This document shows, piece after piece, positions 45,757-57,565 of a stretch of DNA of 64,000 nt; position 1 is the first letter of the stretch; each line of letters begins with the position of its first letter. The stretch spans positions 39,846,620 to 39,910,619 of the forward strand of contig CM043700.1 in assembly GCA_023935145.1 (NCBI GenBank), in the 5' to 3' direction. Below the pieces are notes generated by a model. It had not been told where the DNA came from. It did no database searches and worked only from the letters and a program-made list of their open reading frames with translations. The position numbers and the translations under genes were made by a program. Source of the DNA: Bretschneidera sinensis. Lineage: Eukaryota > Streptophyta > Magnoliopsida > Brassicales > Akaniaceae.

Positions 45757-47074
45757 GCGAGGTGCCCCATCTAGCTAAAGCCTTAAAACTTAGCACTTAT
45801 GGGAGGCACCCTATAGCATATCCTTTTATTTTTTTATTTTTCACATTTATTGTTAGTATTTACTTTTATAATTGTTTATTATTAGTATCTCTTGTTTTCC
45901 AGTATTACATTTGTTTTTCTTTTTCAGGGACAATGTTTGTGCATCAGTTCAAGTTTGGGGGTGTGCTACGAGCCATACCAGCTAATTAGTTCTCCATTTC
46001 CTAGGTCAGATCTTTCCATGTCACTCACACATTGGGGACAATGTGTAAATTAAGTTTGGGAGTATGGGAGACACATTCACACACTCTGTCCCAATTTTTG
46101 TTATTATTATTGAAAAAGATAAATGCATGTTCATTGTGTTTGAAAATTTTGGATGATTTAAACAAATATTATGATAAGATTTCATCATTAAGCTTAAAAT
46201 CTAAAATACATGGTCTAATAATAAAGTTTTAAAAGTTTAATTACTTCCTTTAAAGCAGTTTAGAATTCACAGTTTGATCTAAAACCGACACAAGCACATT
46301 AGCACATAATTGTGTGGGATATGACATATAATTTTTATGAGTATGTTTCCATGGTCTAACTGTAATCGGATAACTTATTAGAAGAACACCTTGGCATAGA
46401 AAAATAGAAAAAAAAAATTGCACAAAAAGAGAAAATAAAATGCTCGTAATGATCATTAAATAAACTTTCCACTGAGTAACTGGACCCCTTACCTCAGTAA
46501 GCAGTGAGTGTTCACATCAAAAGGTGGGAATTTTGCTAGGTAGCATTAAGACCAGTTAGTTTCGTAACCTTTTTGACTCGAGTTAGTAAGTCCTTAGGGA
46601 TGTCTTTACACCTAATGCCCTAAAACTATCTGGTTTGGGAGTCATTGGCTAAATACTCGCTACATGGGTCAATTAGAAAGCTTAAGGGAACTTAACATGG
46701 CAAAACAATCTCATAATAAAAGAAAAAGAAAGAAATAAAACTATGCCATTATTATTCATTCTGATAGGAAATTCGATGAATGTTGAGACATCGAAGCACT
46801 ACACATGGGAGTTATTTGGAAGCTTCATCTTTTATGTGCTAATTCACCACACACTAAGTCAAACTTGTGATGCTTTAATCGGCCTCAAGTAAGTGATTAA
46901 GTTTTAAAACTCTTATCCATTGCGAAGATGTGTTTATATTTTAAGCCTGCTCATGAATAAATACCATGGTTTTGTGTGCGACCCAAATTTTCAGATATCA
47001 TGAATGATGAATTCATCTTTAATATTGTTTTTTAGTTAGTTTTTCATTTTGTGTTACTAAGAGACTAGCAATAT
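45757..47074 (+). other. Athila post-env spacer
   Basis: AT-rich DNA with two phrases like AAGTTTGGGGG (near 45951 and 46052) and no credible gene. Its antisense counterpart is 54780-56170 in the nested derivative. Confidence 0.6.
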
Positions 47075-47089
47075 GTAAGTTTGGGGGTA
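47075..47089 (+). other. Polypurine tract of the Athila element
   Basis: GTAAGTTTGGGGGTA sits directly before the LTR start TGATGAGTGC. Confidence 0.8.
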
Positions 47090-47270
47090 TGATGAGTGCT
47101 TAAATATTCATACTTAAGCTCCTTAATTTACATTTCTTAAGCTTTTCGTTTACGTATTTTATTCTATTTTACCTCATTTTTTGTGTTTTCTTTGTTTTCG
47201 TAGGTTCTTGGAGAAAATATAGCAATTTGGAACTCAAAGGAAGAAATCTAGAAGACCTGGAAGCAACCAA

Positions 47271-47382
47271 GTGCGATCGAGCATAGAAGAGTGTGATCGA
47301 GCGCACAAGCACTTATGTGCACACATAGAAGGCTCGACTGCAACCTTGCGCTCGAGCGCACAAGCATGAGATCGAGCGCACA
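47271..47382. repeat. GCGATCGAGCGCAC-type motif array in the Athila LTR
   Basis: About five variants at 47271, 47291, 47331, 47345 and 47366; TTGCGCTCGAGCGCAC contains a perfect palindrome TGCGCTCGAGCGCA. The array ends about 87 nt before the TATA box. Confidence 0.8.
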
Positions 47383-47468
47383 CGAGCAGTAAAACGACAA
47401 CACCTGTTTTGGAAAGTAGGGTTAGGGTTCTATTTTCCTAGTTAGGGTTTCTAGATGTCTTAAGACCC

Positions 47469-47476
47469 TATAAATA
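47469..47476 (+). promoter_or_regulatory. TATA box of the Athila LTR
   Basis: CCCTATAAATAGCC is a strong plant TATA match in the middle of the LTR. Transcription would start near 47500, giving a U3 of about 410 nt. Confidence 0.65.
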
Positions 47477-48366
47477 GCCTTGTAAAACACATAAACTTTA
47501 CATTTGAATCTACTTTTGAGTTGTAAGCTTTGGAGATGAATTAACGACTCTTCTCTAGAGTATTTTTTGGGTTTATTCTTCTCTATTTAGTTTACATTAT
47601 GAAGATGTGTAACATCATCACCATGTGTAACTAACTTACTAATAGGGCTCGATTGAAGCCCTAATTATGCTTTTCCTTATATGAGTATTATTGCCTTTGC
47701 ATTACCTGTATTATGATTCTTTAATTGATTAATGAATGTTTTATTGAATTCCTCATATGTGTTTGTTTGATCAATGTATGCATATGGTATGGATTAGTTA
47801 GTTAGATTAATTATGATGACCGAGTCATGGGTCTGACAATGGTGACAAAATAAATCCACATTGGGTTCTTGGGTTAATCAACATGGGAAACTGAGAGTAT
47901 ACACCATGCCCTAGGTCTCGTGTGGTTGTTGATTTCCACAAATCTTATGCTCTCTTTAGGAACAACTCAATATACACCATGTTGAATCCTTTAAGAGAGA
48001 GAAGAGTTAGAGTATACACCATGCCTAACTCGTTGCTTAGGGAGATCAATAGCTTAAGGAGCGAACCAAACCCTTAGGTTGACAAATATTATGTATTCAT
48101 AGTAGGGTTAGAGCATTGGCACATTACTTATTGGGAAAGTATGATTAGTGGTGGATATTGATGCCCTATGTTTCTATCATTATCAAATTCAAACTCAATA
48201 TTTATTTCTATCATTTTATATTGCGAAACTGATTCTAAAACAAAATTCACCAATCCCTGTGGAGATGATCTTGCATTTGCACACTATGATACTATTGACC
48301 TTGTGCACTTGCAAGTAAAACTGTTTAAATATTTGCTTATTAATTTACGTATATTTTTGCACAACA

Positions 48367-48408
48367 CCCTTACTTTAAGAACACAAGTATTACAATTCTA
48401 CCCACCTT
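48367..48408 (-). repeat. 3' LTR stub (48367-48394) and polypurine tract (48395-48408) of element D
   Basis: On the minus strand AAGGTGGGTAGAAT is followed by TGTAATACTTGTG, the LTR start. Only 28 bp of LTR remain before the Athila LTR end. Confidence 0.75.
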
Positions 48409-48429
48409 ATAAAAATTTCATCCCCGAAA

Positions 48430-49640
48430 TTTCCTTACCTGACTCAAGAAACAATTGTGAATAATATTTCTTCATAGTTGTCTCATGTAATCTCTTCAAC
48501 ATATTTATTCTGTCACAAAACTTGAACTAATGGAATTACTTTATTACACAAAACTTGTTCTTTTCTGTCTAGAATTCTGACTGGTACTTATATAAAAGTT
48601 AAATCTTCCTGGAGTTCTACAGTTTGATTCAAAATACTATAGGATTCATCATGTAAATACTTTCTCAAAAATGAAACATGAAACACATTGTGTAACTGCT
48701 TCAACTTTGGAGTAATTCCAGACTTTACATAACTAGCCCAACTTTCTTAATAACCTCATAGGGTTCACATATCTCGAACTTAACTTTCCTTTCTTTTTGA
48801 CCCTCAACACACTTTTCCATGGAGATATTTTCAAATACACTCAATCACCTACTTGAAACTCAAGAGGTCCTATTCTATTATCAACATAGTGATTTGGTCT
48901 ACTCTGTGGTGCTTTAAGGTTCTCTCTAACCTGTTTGATCCTCCCAATTGTTAACTCAATAATTTATGGACCAAACATATTTCTTTTTCCCACTTCTTCC
49001 CAACATATAGGAGTTCTACACCTCCTACCATACAATGCCTCAAACAGTGCCATTCCAATACTAGATTGTTGTTGATTATTATAAGCAAATTCAATCAATG
49101 GCAAGTAAGCATCCCAACTTACTGAAAAACTCATCACTTATTTTCTAGTACTCTAATAATCCTTTCTATTTACTCATTTGTTTTGGGATGAGAAGTTGTA
49201 CTAAATTGTAACTACGTACCCGTGGATTTCTGAAAGACTCTAAAATCAAGATGTAAATCTAGCATCTCTATTTGACACTATGCTCAATAGTACCATATGC
49301 AACCTCACAATCTCAGCTACATACAGTTCATCCAACTTTTTAGGACTCCAATTAGTTTTAATTTGAAGAAATTGAGATGACTTAGAAAGTCTATCTACTA
49401 TCACTCACACTGTATCGTGACCTTTCTGGGTATGGAAAAATCCATAAACAAAAGCCATACTCACATTTTTCTATGGTCATTCAAGCACAGGAAGAGGTTA
49501 TAGTAAGCCTGCTGAATGTCTTTCCTCAGACTTCACTTACAGACAAACCAAACATCTAGAAATATATTCAGCTATATCCCTCTTCAATCCTGACCACCAA
49601 ATTTTTTGTCTTAATCCTCTATACATCTTATTTTAACTAG
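48430..49640 (-). pseudogene. Integrase and chromodomain-like end of element D
   Basis: Translating the minus strand in pieces gives the same integrase wording as element C: zinc region near 49600, core near 49250-49450, EFAYNN region near 49090, VFHVSFLRKY near 48660-48690 and PVRILDRKEQV near 48560. Many stops and small indels; no frame is open for long. Confidence 0.7.
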
Positions 49641-50019
49641 GGTGCATCAAATATACTTCATCATATGCCTTTCTCAATATCCTCTTCTCAACTCAGCATC
49701 ATTGGGAACACAAATCCCATGTTTCAATACCAAGATACCCTCATTTCTAATTTTGAACTCATATTGCTTTCTACTAAGCCCTTACTACTTATTCTTTTCA
49801 ATCTCTTCATCTCTACCTTGCATCTCTAACAAGTAGTTTACTATGGATGAATGTACAACCATATTTGTTAACAATGATCCTCTTTCACTGATATTCAACT
49901 TCATTCTTATCTCTCTTAAATTTATCATCAGTTTCACATCATGACTCTCAATAATAGTTTATTTTTCTATAGATTTTCTACTCAATGCATCAGCTACCAG
50001 CTTCGTCTTTTCCAGATGA

Positions 50020-51010
50020 TAGTGAATTATACAATCATAGTCACTAAAACTCTTGTGATCAGTAAATATCTCACAAGTGGCTCCATACAGATGATGTCTC
50101 CAAATTTTTCAGCAAACACTATGGCAGCTAACTCTAAGTCATGGGTAAGGTAATTTCTCTCATGATTCCTCAATTTCATAAAAGCATATGTCATTACCTT
50201 TCCATGTTGCATCAACACACATCCTGACTCTTGATGGGATGCATCACTATTCACCACAAATCCTTCATCACCATAAGGAAGCACCAATATTGGAGTTGTA
50301 GTCAATTTCTCCTTTAGTAATTGGAAACTTTTCTCACACTCCCCAGACCATACAATTCCCCATTTCTTGATCAATCAAGTCAACAGTACTGCAATAATAG
50401 AAAATTTCTGAATGAATCTTCTATAACAACCAGCTAACCCCAAGAAGATTCTAATTTCAGTCACATTATTTGATCTCTCCCAACTCAATATTGTCTCTTC
50501 CTTTCATGTATCAACTATTATGTCATCTCTAGATATTACACACCCCAAGAAAATTATTTCATTTAGCTAAAATTCACATGTAGGAAATTATAGCATACAA
50601 TCTCTCATTCCTCATAATCTTCAACACAATTTTAAATGTTTTACGTGCTTTTCCGTAGTCTTAGAATACACCAAGATGTCATCAATGAACACAACCACAA
50701 GATTATCAAGAAATGGTTTAAATATTTTATTCATCAAGTTCATGAATGTTGTTGGAGCGTTAGTCAACCCAAATGGTATCACAAGAAACTTATGACCATA
50801 ACATGTCCTAAAAGCAGTCTTAGGCATGCATCCCTCCTCTATCCTCAATTGATGATAACCTGATCTCAGGTCTATTTTTGAAAAATACCCTTGCTCCCTG
50901 CAGCTTCTCAAATAAATCATCTATCTTGGGTAAAGGATATTTATTCTTAATGGTTATCTTATTCAACTATATGTAGTCTATACACAATCTCATCATTCCA
51001 TCTTTCTTCT
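50020..51010 (-). pseudogene. Reverse transcriptase and RNase H of element D
   Basis: RT is clear at 50621-50920 ([39 protein letters not shown]) and RNase H at 50027-50374 ([46 protein letters not shown]). The two are in different frames with stops between them. The YxDD-type motif and the first RNase H Asp are kept. Confidence 0.85.
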
Positions 51011-51341
51011 TCACAAACACTATGTGGGCTCTTCATTGAGACATACTAAGTCAAATAAATTGTTTATCTAACAACTCTTGAACTTTCAACTCTCTTAACT
51101 CAGTGGATGTCATTCTATAGGACGCTAGATATATGTGATGAACCCGGTATCACATCAATAGAGAATTTAATCTCCCTATTGGGAGACAAACTAGACAACT
51201 CATCAAGAAATACATCAGAAAAATCTTTAACAACTCTCTACTATCATTTCTAAAATCCACCACATATTTCAAATACCCCTCACATCCTTCTTTAACCATC
51301 TACTAGCAGTCGGGGTAGAAATAAGACAATTTGCAAGTATC

Positions 51342-51720
51342 TTACGTTTTTCTTTGAAAGTTAAACTCCTCCTCCTGTCCAGGTATCTTGAACAGTACAT
51401 TTTCTTTAAAGCAATCAACCCATACATGATACACCGACAACCAATTCATCTCCAAAAGCAAATCAAAATCAACTATATTCAAAGAAAACAAATCACCTTC
51501 AAACTCTCTATCACTGATATGAATTACACAACCCTTGTAAACATTTATGATTATCACTCTATCTCTAGTGGGAACTTCAACAATAATATTATGCATCAAA
51601 GTACTAATACATACATCAGTAGACTTTATAAACATTGGATGCAAAAGAATGGGTTGCACCAAGATCAACCAACATTGATATATCCACCTTTTCTACATAC
51701 AAAACACCTCAAATTAGGAT
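51342..51720 (-). pseudogene. Protease region of element D
   Basis: The frame 51668-51342 reads IIVEVPTRDRVIIINVYKGC, SDREFEGDLFSLNIVDFDLL and EMNWLSVYHVWVDC, matching the flap side of the Tekay protease ([14 protein letters not shown]). The active-site part lies just upstream in another frame. Confidence 0.75.
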
Positions 51721-52239
51721 AATTCTAGGATAAATATCTTATCTGATTACATCTATAACACGTTCTAGTCTTCTTATCACCTTACCATATCCCCAAGGTA
51801 GTACACTCCCGCCTTACCATAACTTCTGGTTCCATAACCTGTCTCTCAAATCTAGGGATTCTACCAATATTACTATGAGTTACAGGAGCAACAAATCCTA
51901 CTTGTCTCTGACTCTATATTACAGTTCACTGTGACAAAGAATGCCTCCTCTGGGGTGATCTCCTACCCTGCACACTCATACTACTACTACCTCTGGGTTC
52001 CTCAAATTTATACCTCTTCACTTAATTCCTCTTACTTCTAAATTCCATCACATCCTTCTCAATCTAAAGTACTATATCCGCCACCCTAAAATAATTTATA
52101 TGCCTCATGTAAATTAATTTTGATTTAATCTCAAAATGTAGTCCATCTATGCCTCTTACACCTATTCTTCTTTATATATACCATTTTCGATACAAACCTT
52201 GTCAAAGCCACAAATATACTATCATACTGAGTCATAGTC

Positions 52240-52926
52240 AATATATTTGCCTCAAATAAATAAAATATCTCTCTTGTTGGGCTCTAGAGGTATAAAGAAA
52301 GTATTTATCAAGGAAAACTTCCTTAAACCTATTCCAAGTTAAGGGTCTATCAAATATGCACTTATTCTGGGAAGAGTATCATCCCACCATTCTAAAGCTT
52401 CTCCTTTTAACTTAAACAAAGTAAGGGCGACCCTCTGCCTGTCATTCACTAGTAAAATATCAAATAATCTCTCTACATGTTTTACCCATAGCTTAGACTC
52501 AAAAGGATTCATATATCCTTTAAACAACAAAGCATTCAACTTAATATATTTAACAAAACAATTTCCCTGCATCTCGTGAATAAACTCACATTTCCTCTTT
52601 TGAATGTCTACCATTAATGGATTTACAACAACCTTAGAAACTACTCTAGCCTGTTCATGAAGTCTATGTTATAGACTATCAACTCTATCATTTGTTACAT
52701 TCATTGTCTCAAGAGAATGAGCAAGAGCTTCTCTTAGCTCATCTCTTTCAACTCCAGATTCTCTCACACCCCTACTAGTATCAATTATACTATCAATACT
52801 TTCCCTTCTAGGAAATTCACTCTAACTCACCCTCCATCTCCAACTCAGCTCGTCTAAAAATTGGGGCCTACCACACCCTCTTTGGTTAGCAATTCTAACT
52901 CTAGGTCTCCTATTTCCACGCGAAAT
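52240..52926 (-). pseudogene. gag of element D, start codon lost
   Basis: The expected start reads ATT TCG CGT GGA at 52926, where its relatives have ATG. A basic stretch and an [11 protein letters not shown] coiled-coil region follow, then a stop, then the gag core at 52614-52339 (HEMQGNCFVKYIKLN, RLFDILLVNDRQRVALTLFK, EALEWWDDTLPR). Confidence 0.8.
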
Positions 52927-53011
52927 CCTCAGACTATTCATTAAAATATAATTTATTTTAATCTTCCACTTTCTTTCTTTTTATGTAGTCTACAAAATCA
53001 TAAAGCCTAAT

Positions 53012-53023
53012 GCTCTAATACTA
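53012..53023 (-). other. Degenerate primer-binding site of element D
   Basis: The minus strand reads TAGTATTAGAGC, two transitions away from TGGTATCAGAGC, four bases after the LTR end. Confidence 0.7.
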
Positions 53024-53027
53024 AAAT

Positions 53028-53126
53028 TGTAACGACCCATCCCGGGTTGGCCACCCCCGAAACATGTCGTCACTTTTTTAAATCCTAGCATGACACATAT
53101 ATGTAACAATATAAAAACATCAACTG

Positions 53127-53202
<76 letters not shown>

Positions 53203-53470
53203 TCAATCCACAACCCTCAACAGGAGAGTCACATTACTGAAATCCCAACTAAAACATTATATATAACATATGATTCATGAATATTTACAATATTTTTTTT
53301 ATTAGTCTGAGGATATTGACCACGAGGGTTACAGATAATGACTCAATCTGAATATCAGCTCACGAATCTATATGTCCTTCCTTCTACCTAAAATTATTTA
53401 ACAATGAAGAGTGAGCTTCACAAGCTCAATGAATTAAATTTACTAGAAGTATTTAATTGTTCAAATAGTC
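53028..53470 (-). repeat. 5' LTR of element D, left part
   Basis: Carries the right terminus of the LTR in minus orientation (ends GTCGTTACA as read on that strand with changes). It has a (TA)n(CA)n run at 53130-53203. TAGTC at 53466-53470 is the left target duplication of the nested element. Confidence 0.8.
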
Positions 53471-54779
53471 TGTTGTGACGATTATCTACCTAAATAAATA
53501 CGCAAATAACCGTACAGTTTTACTTGCAAGTGGACAAGGTCAATTGTAGCATAGTATGCAAGTGCGAGATCATCTCCATAGGGATTGATGAATTTTGATT
53601 TAGAATTAGTTTCACAAAGTAAAAACAGATGGAAATAAATATTGAGTTTAGACAATAATAATAAAAACGTAGGGACTTGGTATCCACCACTAATCATGCT
53701 ACCCCAACAAAACAATATGCCAATGCTCTACTCATGCTATGAATACCTACTGGTTGTCAACCTAAGGAATTGGTCCACTCCTTAGGCTATTGATTTCCCT
53801 AAGCAACGAGTTAGGAATGGTGTATACTCTCACTCTTTTCTCTCTTAAGGGATTCAACATGGTGTATATTGAGTTGTTCCTTAAGAGAGCATAGGATCTG
53901 TGGAAATCGACAACCACACGGGACCTAGGGCTTGGTCCACTCCCGGTTTCCCATGTTGATTAACCCAAGAATCTGGTGTGGATATCTTTTGTTACTATTA
54001 TTGAATGGACTCGGCCATCCAAATTGATTCAACTAACTGATCCATACCAAATGCATAAGTTGATCAGACACACACATATGAGGAATGTAAATAAAAACAA
54101 GTATTAATCAAATTAAGAATCACAGCATAAGTATTGCAAAGGCGCCAATAATGAATTATTGGTTAAACATAATTAGGGTTCCAACTAAGCCCTTACTAAA
54201 AGTTTAAGTACACATAATAAAAATAAAGGAAAGAAGAAACCCGAGAGAAGAGTTGTCAATTCTCCTCCACAGTTTCCTTCTTCGATCTCCCCAAAAAAAA
54301 AACTAAACTAAAAGGAAGATAAGCTCCTCAAAAGGGAGACCCCCTTTTCTGTGTTTTATAGGCCTATTTACAAGGTTTAAGTAACCCTGGAAACCCCAGG
54401 AGTCTAAAAACAAAACCCTAATCTATTTCCAAAACAAGTTCTATCATTTTACTATTTATTGTTGTACGTGTGCGCTCGATCACAATCTCCTTGCGCTCGA
54501 TCGCACTGGTGCACGTGAGCTTTCTTTATGTGCACACGAGCGTAGGTGTTGTGTGCTCGATCGTAGGTATCCTGCGCTCCATCGCACCTACCAGATGACA
54601 GCTTTTTACAGCTTTTCTCTTTTAAGCCCAAGAAGCTTCCAAATTGCTTTCTTTTCTCCAAAAACCTATAAAAACATGTAAAACACATAAAAGAAGTAAA
54701 ATAGAATAAAATACGCAAACTAAGAGCTTAACAAATGTAAATTAAGGGGTTTAAATATGAATATTTAAACACTTATCAC
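53471..54779 (-). repeat. 3' LTR of the nested Athila derivative
   Basis: 1309 bp, homologous to 47090-48366 in inverse orientation. The 54452-54718 region carries the same GCGATCGAGCGCA motif array, which makes an ORF there look repetitive. Confidence 0.85.
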
Positions 54780-56170
54780 ACCTCCAAACTTACATATTGC
54801 TAGTCCCTTAACAATACGAAACTAAAACTAAATGAAAAACACAAAGATAAATTCAGCATTCATGTTTTATTTAAAAACTTGGGTTGCACAGAAAACCATG
54901 ATGATAGTTCATGAGTAAGCTTATAATAAAAACACATTTTTGCAATGAATAAGGATTTTAAAAGTTCATATTACTTACACAAGGCTAATTTAAGGCATCA
55001 CAAGTTGACTTAGTGTATGTGGTGGATTAGCACATAAAAGATGGAACTTCTAAATATTTCTAATGTATAGTGTTTTGGTGTCCAAGCCTTCATCGAATTC
55101 CTTGTTAGACGAAACAAAAATTGCATAGTTTTTACTTCTTTTCTTTTTCTTTCATCATGAGATCTTTGTCATGTTGAGTTCCATTAAGCTTTCTAATTGA
55201 CCCTTGTAGCGAGTGTTTAACCAATGACTCCCAAACCAGATGGTTCTAGGGCATTAGGTGTGAAGACATCCCTAAGGACTTATTAACTCGAGTAAAAAAG
55301 ACTACAAAACTAACAGGTCTTAATGCTTCCAAGCAAAAATCCCCATCTTTTGATGTGAACACTCACTGCTTACTACGGTAAGAGGTCCAGTTACTCAGCG
55401 AAAATTTTTATGATCATTAAATGCTTAATCCCCACCTTTTGTCGTGAACACTCAATGCTTACTGAGGCAAGAGGTCCAGCTACTCAGCATAAATTTTATT
55501 GAATGATCATTAGGAGCATTTTGTTTTCTCTTTTTGCATGATGGACATTTTTCTCTTTATTTTTCTATGCCAAAGTGTTTATCTAACAAGTTATTTGATT
55601 ACGGTTAAGTCATGGAAACATATATATTAAAATTATATGTCATACCCCACACAAATATGTGCTAATGTGCTCGTGTTAGATCTGGATCAAACTCGTGAAT
55701 TCTTAAGTGCCTTGAGGTAGGTAACTAACTTTTAAAATTCTTATTACTAGACTATGTGTTCTAGATTTTAAGATTACTAATGAAGTTTTATCATAATATT
55801 TGTTGTAAACAACCAAATTTTTTTTTTCATAAATATGAATCTGTATTTATCTAAAAAAGACTGGGATAAAGTGTGTGAATGTGTCTCCCATACCCCCAAA
55901 CTTAAATTACACATTATCCCCAATGTGTGAATAACATGGAAAGATCTGACCTAGGAGATAGAGAACTAGTTGGGTCGGCATGGCTCATAGCATACCCCCA
56001 AACTTGAACGAATGCACACATGGTCCCTAAAAAAGAAAAACTAACATAATACGGGAAAACAAGAAGTACTAAAAATAAATAAATAACAACAAATACGTAA
56101 AGCAATAAAAATAAAATGATAAGTTGTGAGGTGCCTCCCATGAGCGCTAAGTTTAACGTCTTCAGTCGAA
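54780..56170 (-). other. Post-env spacer of the nested Athila derivative
   Basis: Antisense relative of 45757-47074, with AGTTTGGAGGTG (the polypurine tract) next to the LTR. Contains a duplicated phrase (AGGTCCAGTTACTCAG near 55385 and AGGTCCAGCTACTCAG near 55470). No gene. Confidence 0.65.
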
Positions 56171-56199
56171 CCAAGCCTTATTCTTCCCCAAAACTAAGA

Positions 56200-57080
56200 T
56201 TGGCAGCAACTAGCACAGGTAGTGTCTTATTCTCTCCCCATATAAGCATAAATCAAATGCTTTAGCAGTTGCTTCAACTCCAAATTTGGTGCCTGGACAA
56301 TAGAAGGGAAAAAAATAGTATTAGTAGGCACAAGAATTTCAAATGGATCGGTATACTTACTTGGATGCTTTGGAGAAGCCTCTAAAAGGTACACAGTTTC
56401 AATGATGTCATCAGTAACATCCTTAAATTTTGGTTCAACATCTGATCCTTTGAAACAATGGGTGAGGGTGGTCTCTTATGGATCAATGTGATGGATGTGA
56501 AAAACTTGCTCAACAACACCTTGTTGCCGTTCACTCAACTCCTTAGCCAATTTCCCCACTTGTGCTTCCAATCTTTGAATGGATTGTTCATGCCTTACAG
56601 TGGTTTGTCTTATCTTAATCTGAAATTTCCTTTCCTCTACCATAAATTGTTCTTGTGAGGTCATCAATTGTTATTGCTGAGTTGCTAACTACATCACAAG
56701 CCTCTCTAGGTCTCTTTTCTTTGATTCGGGAACTGAGTGGGCTGCTTGTTGGGAGTTCCTTTGTTGCCCTTGAAAGTTCAAGGAATTTTGATCGTTGCTC
56801 CATGAGAAGTTGGGGTGAGTCTGCCATCCAGGTTTATAGGTATTTGCATATATATTGTTGTTGTTTGGTCCCACATGATTTTCTTACTATTGATCTGCAG
56901 ATGAATACAAAGGGCAAGTGTCAGCAGTGTGATCAAAACGAGAACATATAGCATATACTTGGAGTTGTTTGGCTCGTGGATTAGGTGAGATGTTTTGAGC
57001 AGTCATGGCTTTTATAAGCATATCTAGCTTCCTCTCCATAAAAGCTAGATAAGCATAACTAGCTTCTGCCATTGGTGCTT
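56200..57080 (-). pseudogene. Athila gag C-terminal part, in the nested derivative
   Basis: Minus-strand translation in one main frame reads AEASYAYLAFMERKLDML, a zinc-knuckle-like CSRFDHTADTCPLY, YANTYKPGWQTHPNFSW, a coiled coil RLEAQVGKLAKELSERQQG, and finally QAPNLELKQLLKHLIYAYMG, the usual sequence before Athila protease. Stops lie near 56890, 56688 and 56476. The knuckle lacks the normal spacing of CCHC. Confidence 0.75.
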
Positions 57081-57097
57081 TTAGATAAGCATAACTA
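57046..57097. repeat. 16-bp direct repeat at the gag/LTR deletion junction
   Basis: TAGATAAGCATAACTA occurs at 57046-57061 and again at 57082-57097, exactly where gag stops and the truncated LTR begins. This is the pattern of templated filler DNA at a repaired break. Confidence 0.75.
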
Positions 57098-57565
57098 AAA
57101 GGAAGATAAGCTCCTCAAAAGAGAGATCCCCTTTTCTGTGTTTTATAGGCCTATTTACAAGGTTTAAGTAACCCCGGAAACCCCAGGAGTCTAAAAACAA
57201 AACTCTAATCTATTTCCAAAACAAGTTCTATCATTTCACTATTTACTGTTGTACGTGTGCGCTCGATCACAATCTCCTTGCGCTCGATCGCACTGGTGCA
57301 CGTGAGCTTTCTTTATGTGCACACGAGTGTAGGTGTTGTGTGCTCGATCGCAGGTATCCTGCGCTCCATCGCACCTACCAGATGACAACTTTTTCCAGCT
57401 TTTCTCTTTTAAGCCCGAGAAGCTTCCAAATTGCTTTCTTTTCTCCAAAAACCTATAAAAACATGTAAAACACATAAATGAAGTAAAATAGAATAAATTA
57501 CGCAAACTAAGAGCTTAACAAATGTAAATTAAGGGGCTTAAATATGAATATTTAAGCACTTATCG
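57088..57565 (-). repeat. Truncated 5' LTR of the nested Athila derivative
   Basis: 478 bp homologous to 54308-54779 and to the start of the Athila LTR at 47090. It includes the motif array (57260-57380) but lacks the other 60 percent or so. Confidence 0.85.

Larger units (their letters stand above)
42085..48366 (+). mobile_element. Athila-type Ty3/gypsy element, 5'-truncated
   Basis: It contains the end of RNase H, integrase, an env-position ORF, a long spacer, a polypurine tract and a complete 3' LTR (47090-48366). The 5' LTR, gag, protease and most of RT are missing. Wording such as [16 protein letters not shown] and [20 protein letters not shown] is characteristic of Athila pol. The right end sits 28 bp inside the LTR of element D. 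Confidence 0.88.
47090..48366 (+). repeat. 3' LTR of the Athila element
   Basis: 1277 bp, beginning TGATGAGTGCTTAAATATTC and ending TTTGCACAACA. It matches, in inverse orientation, 53471-54779. It carries a motif array and a TATA box. It is followed by CCCTT, and the left-hand partner is lost, so no target duplication can be checked. Confidence 0.88.
53471..57565 (-). mobile_element. Internally deleted Athila derivative nested in the element D LTR
   Basis: Flanked by TAGTC (53466-53470, 57566-57570). Minus-strand order: partial 5' LTR (57565-57088), end of gag (57080-56200), post-env spacer (56170-54780), complete 3' LTR (54779-53471). The primer site, gag start, all of pol and env are missing. 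The left LTR ends in an exact TGTTGTGACG; the outermost base at 57565 reads G where A is expected on the plus strand. With 5-bp duplications it must have moved before, or with help after, the deletions. Confidence 0.85.

Noticed and set aside
45753..45989. Hydrophobic 78-codon ORF after the env-position ORF, and its antisense relative 55914-56174
   Set aside because: The two are homologous as DNA but the ORFs differ in frame and sense composition; hydrophobicity follows from T-rich spacer sequence.
52990..53199. Ile-Tyr repeat ORF
   Set aside because: Translation of a (TA)n microsatellite in the element D LTR.
54452..54718. ORF with CDRAQ/CDRAH repeats (also 57239-57505)
   Set aside because: The repeats come from the GCGATCGAGCGCA motif array of the Athila LTR; the duplicate ORF is the second LTR.
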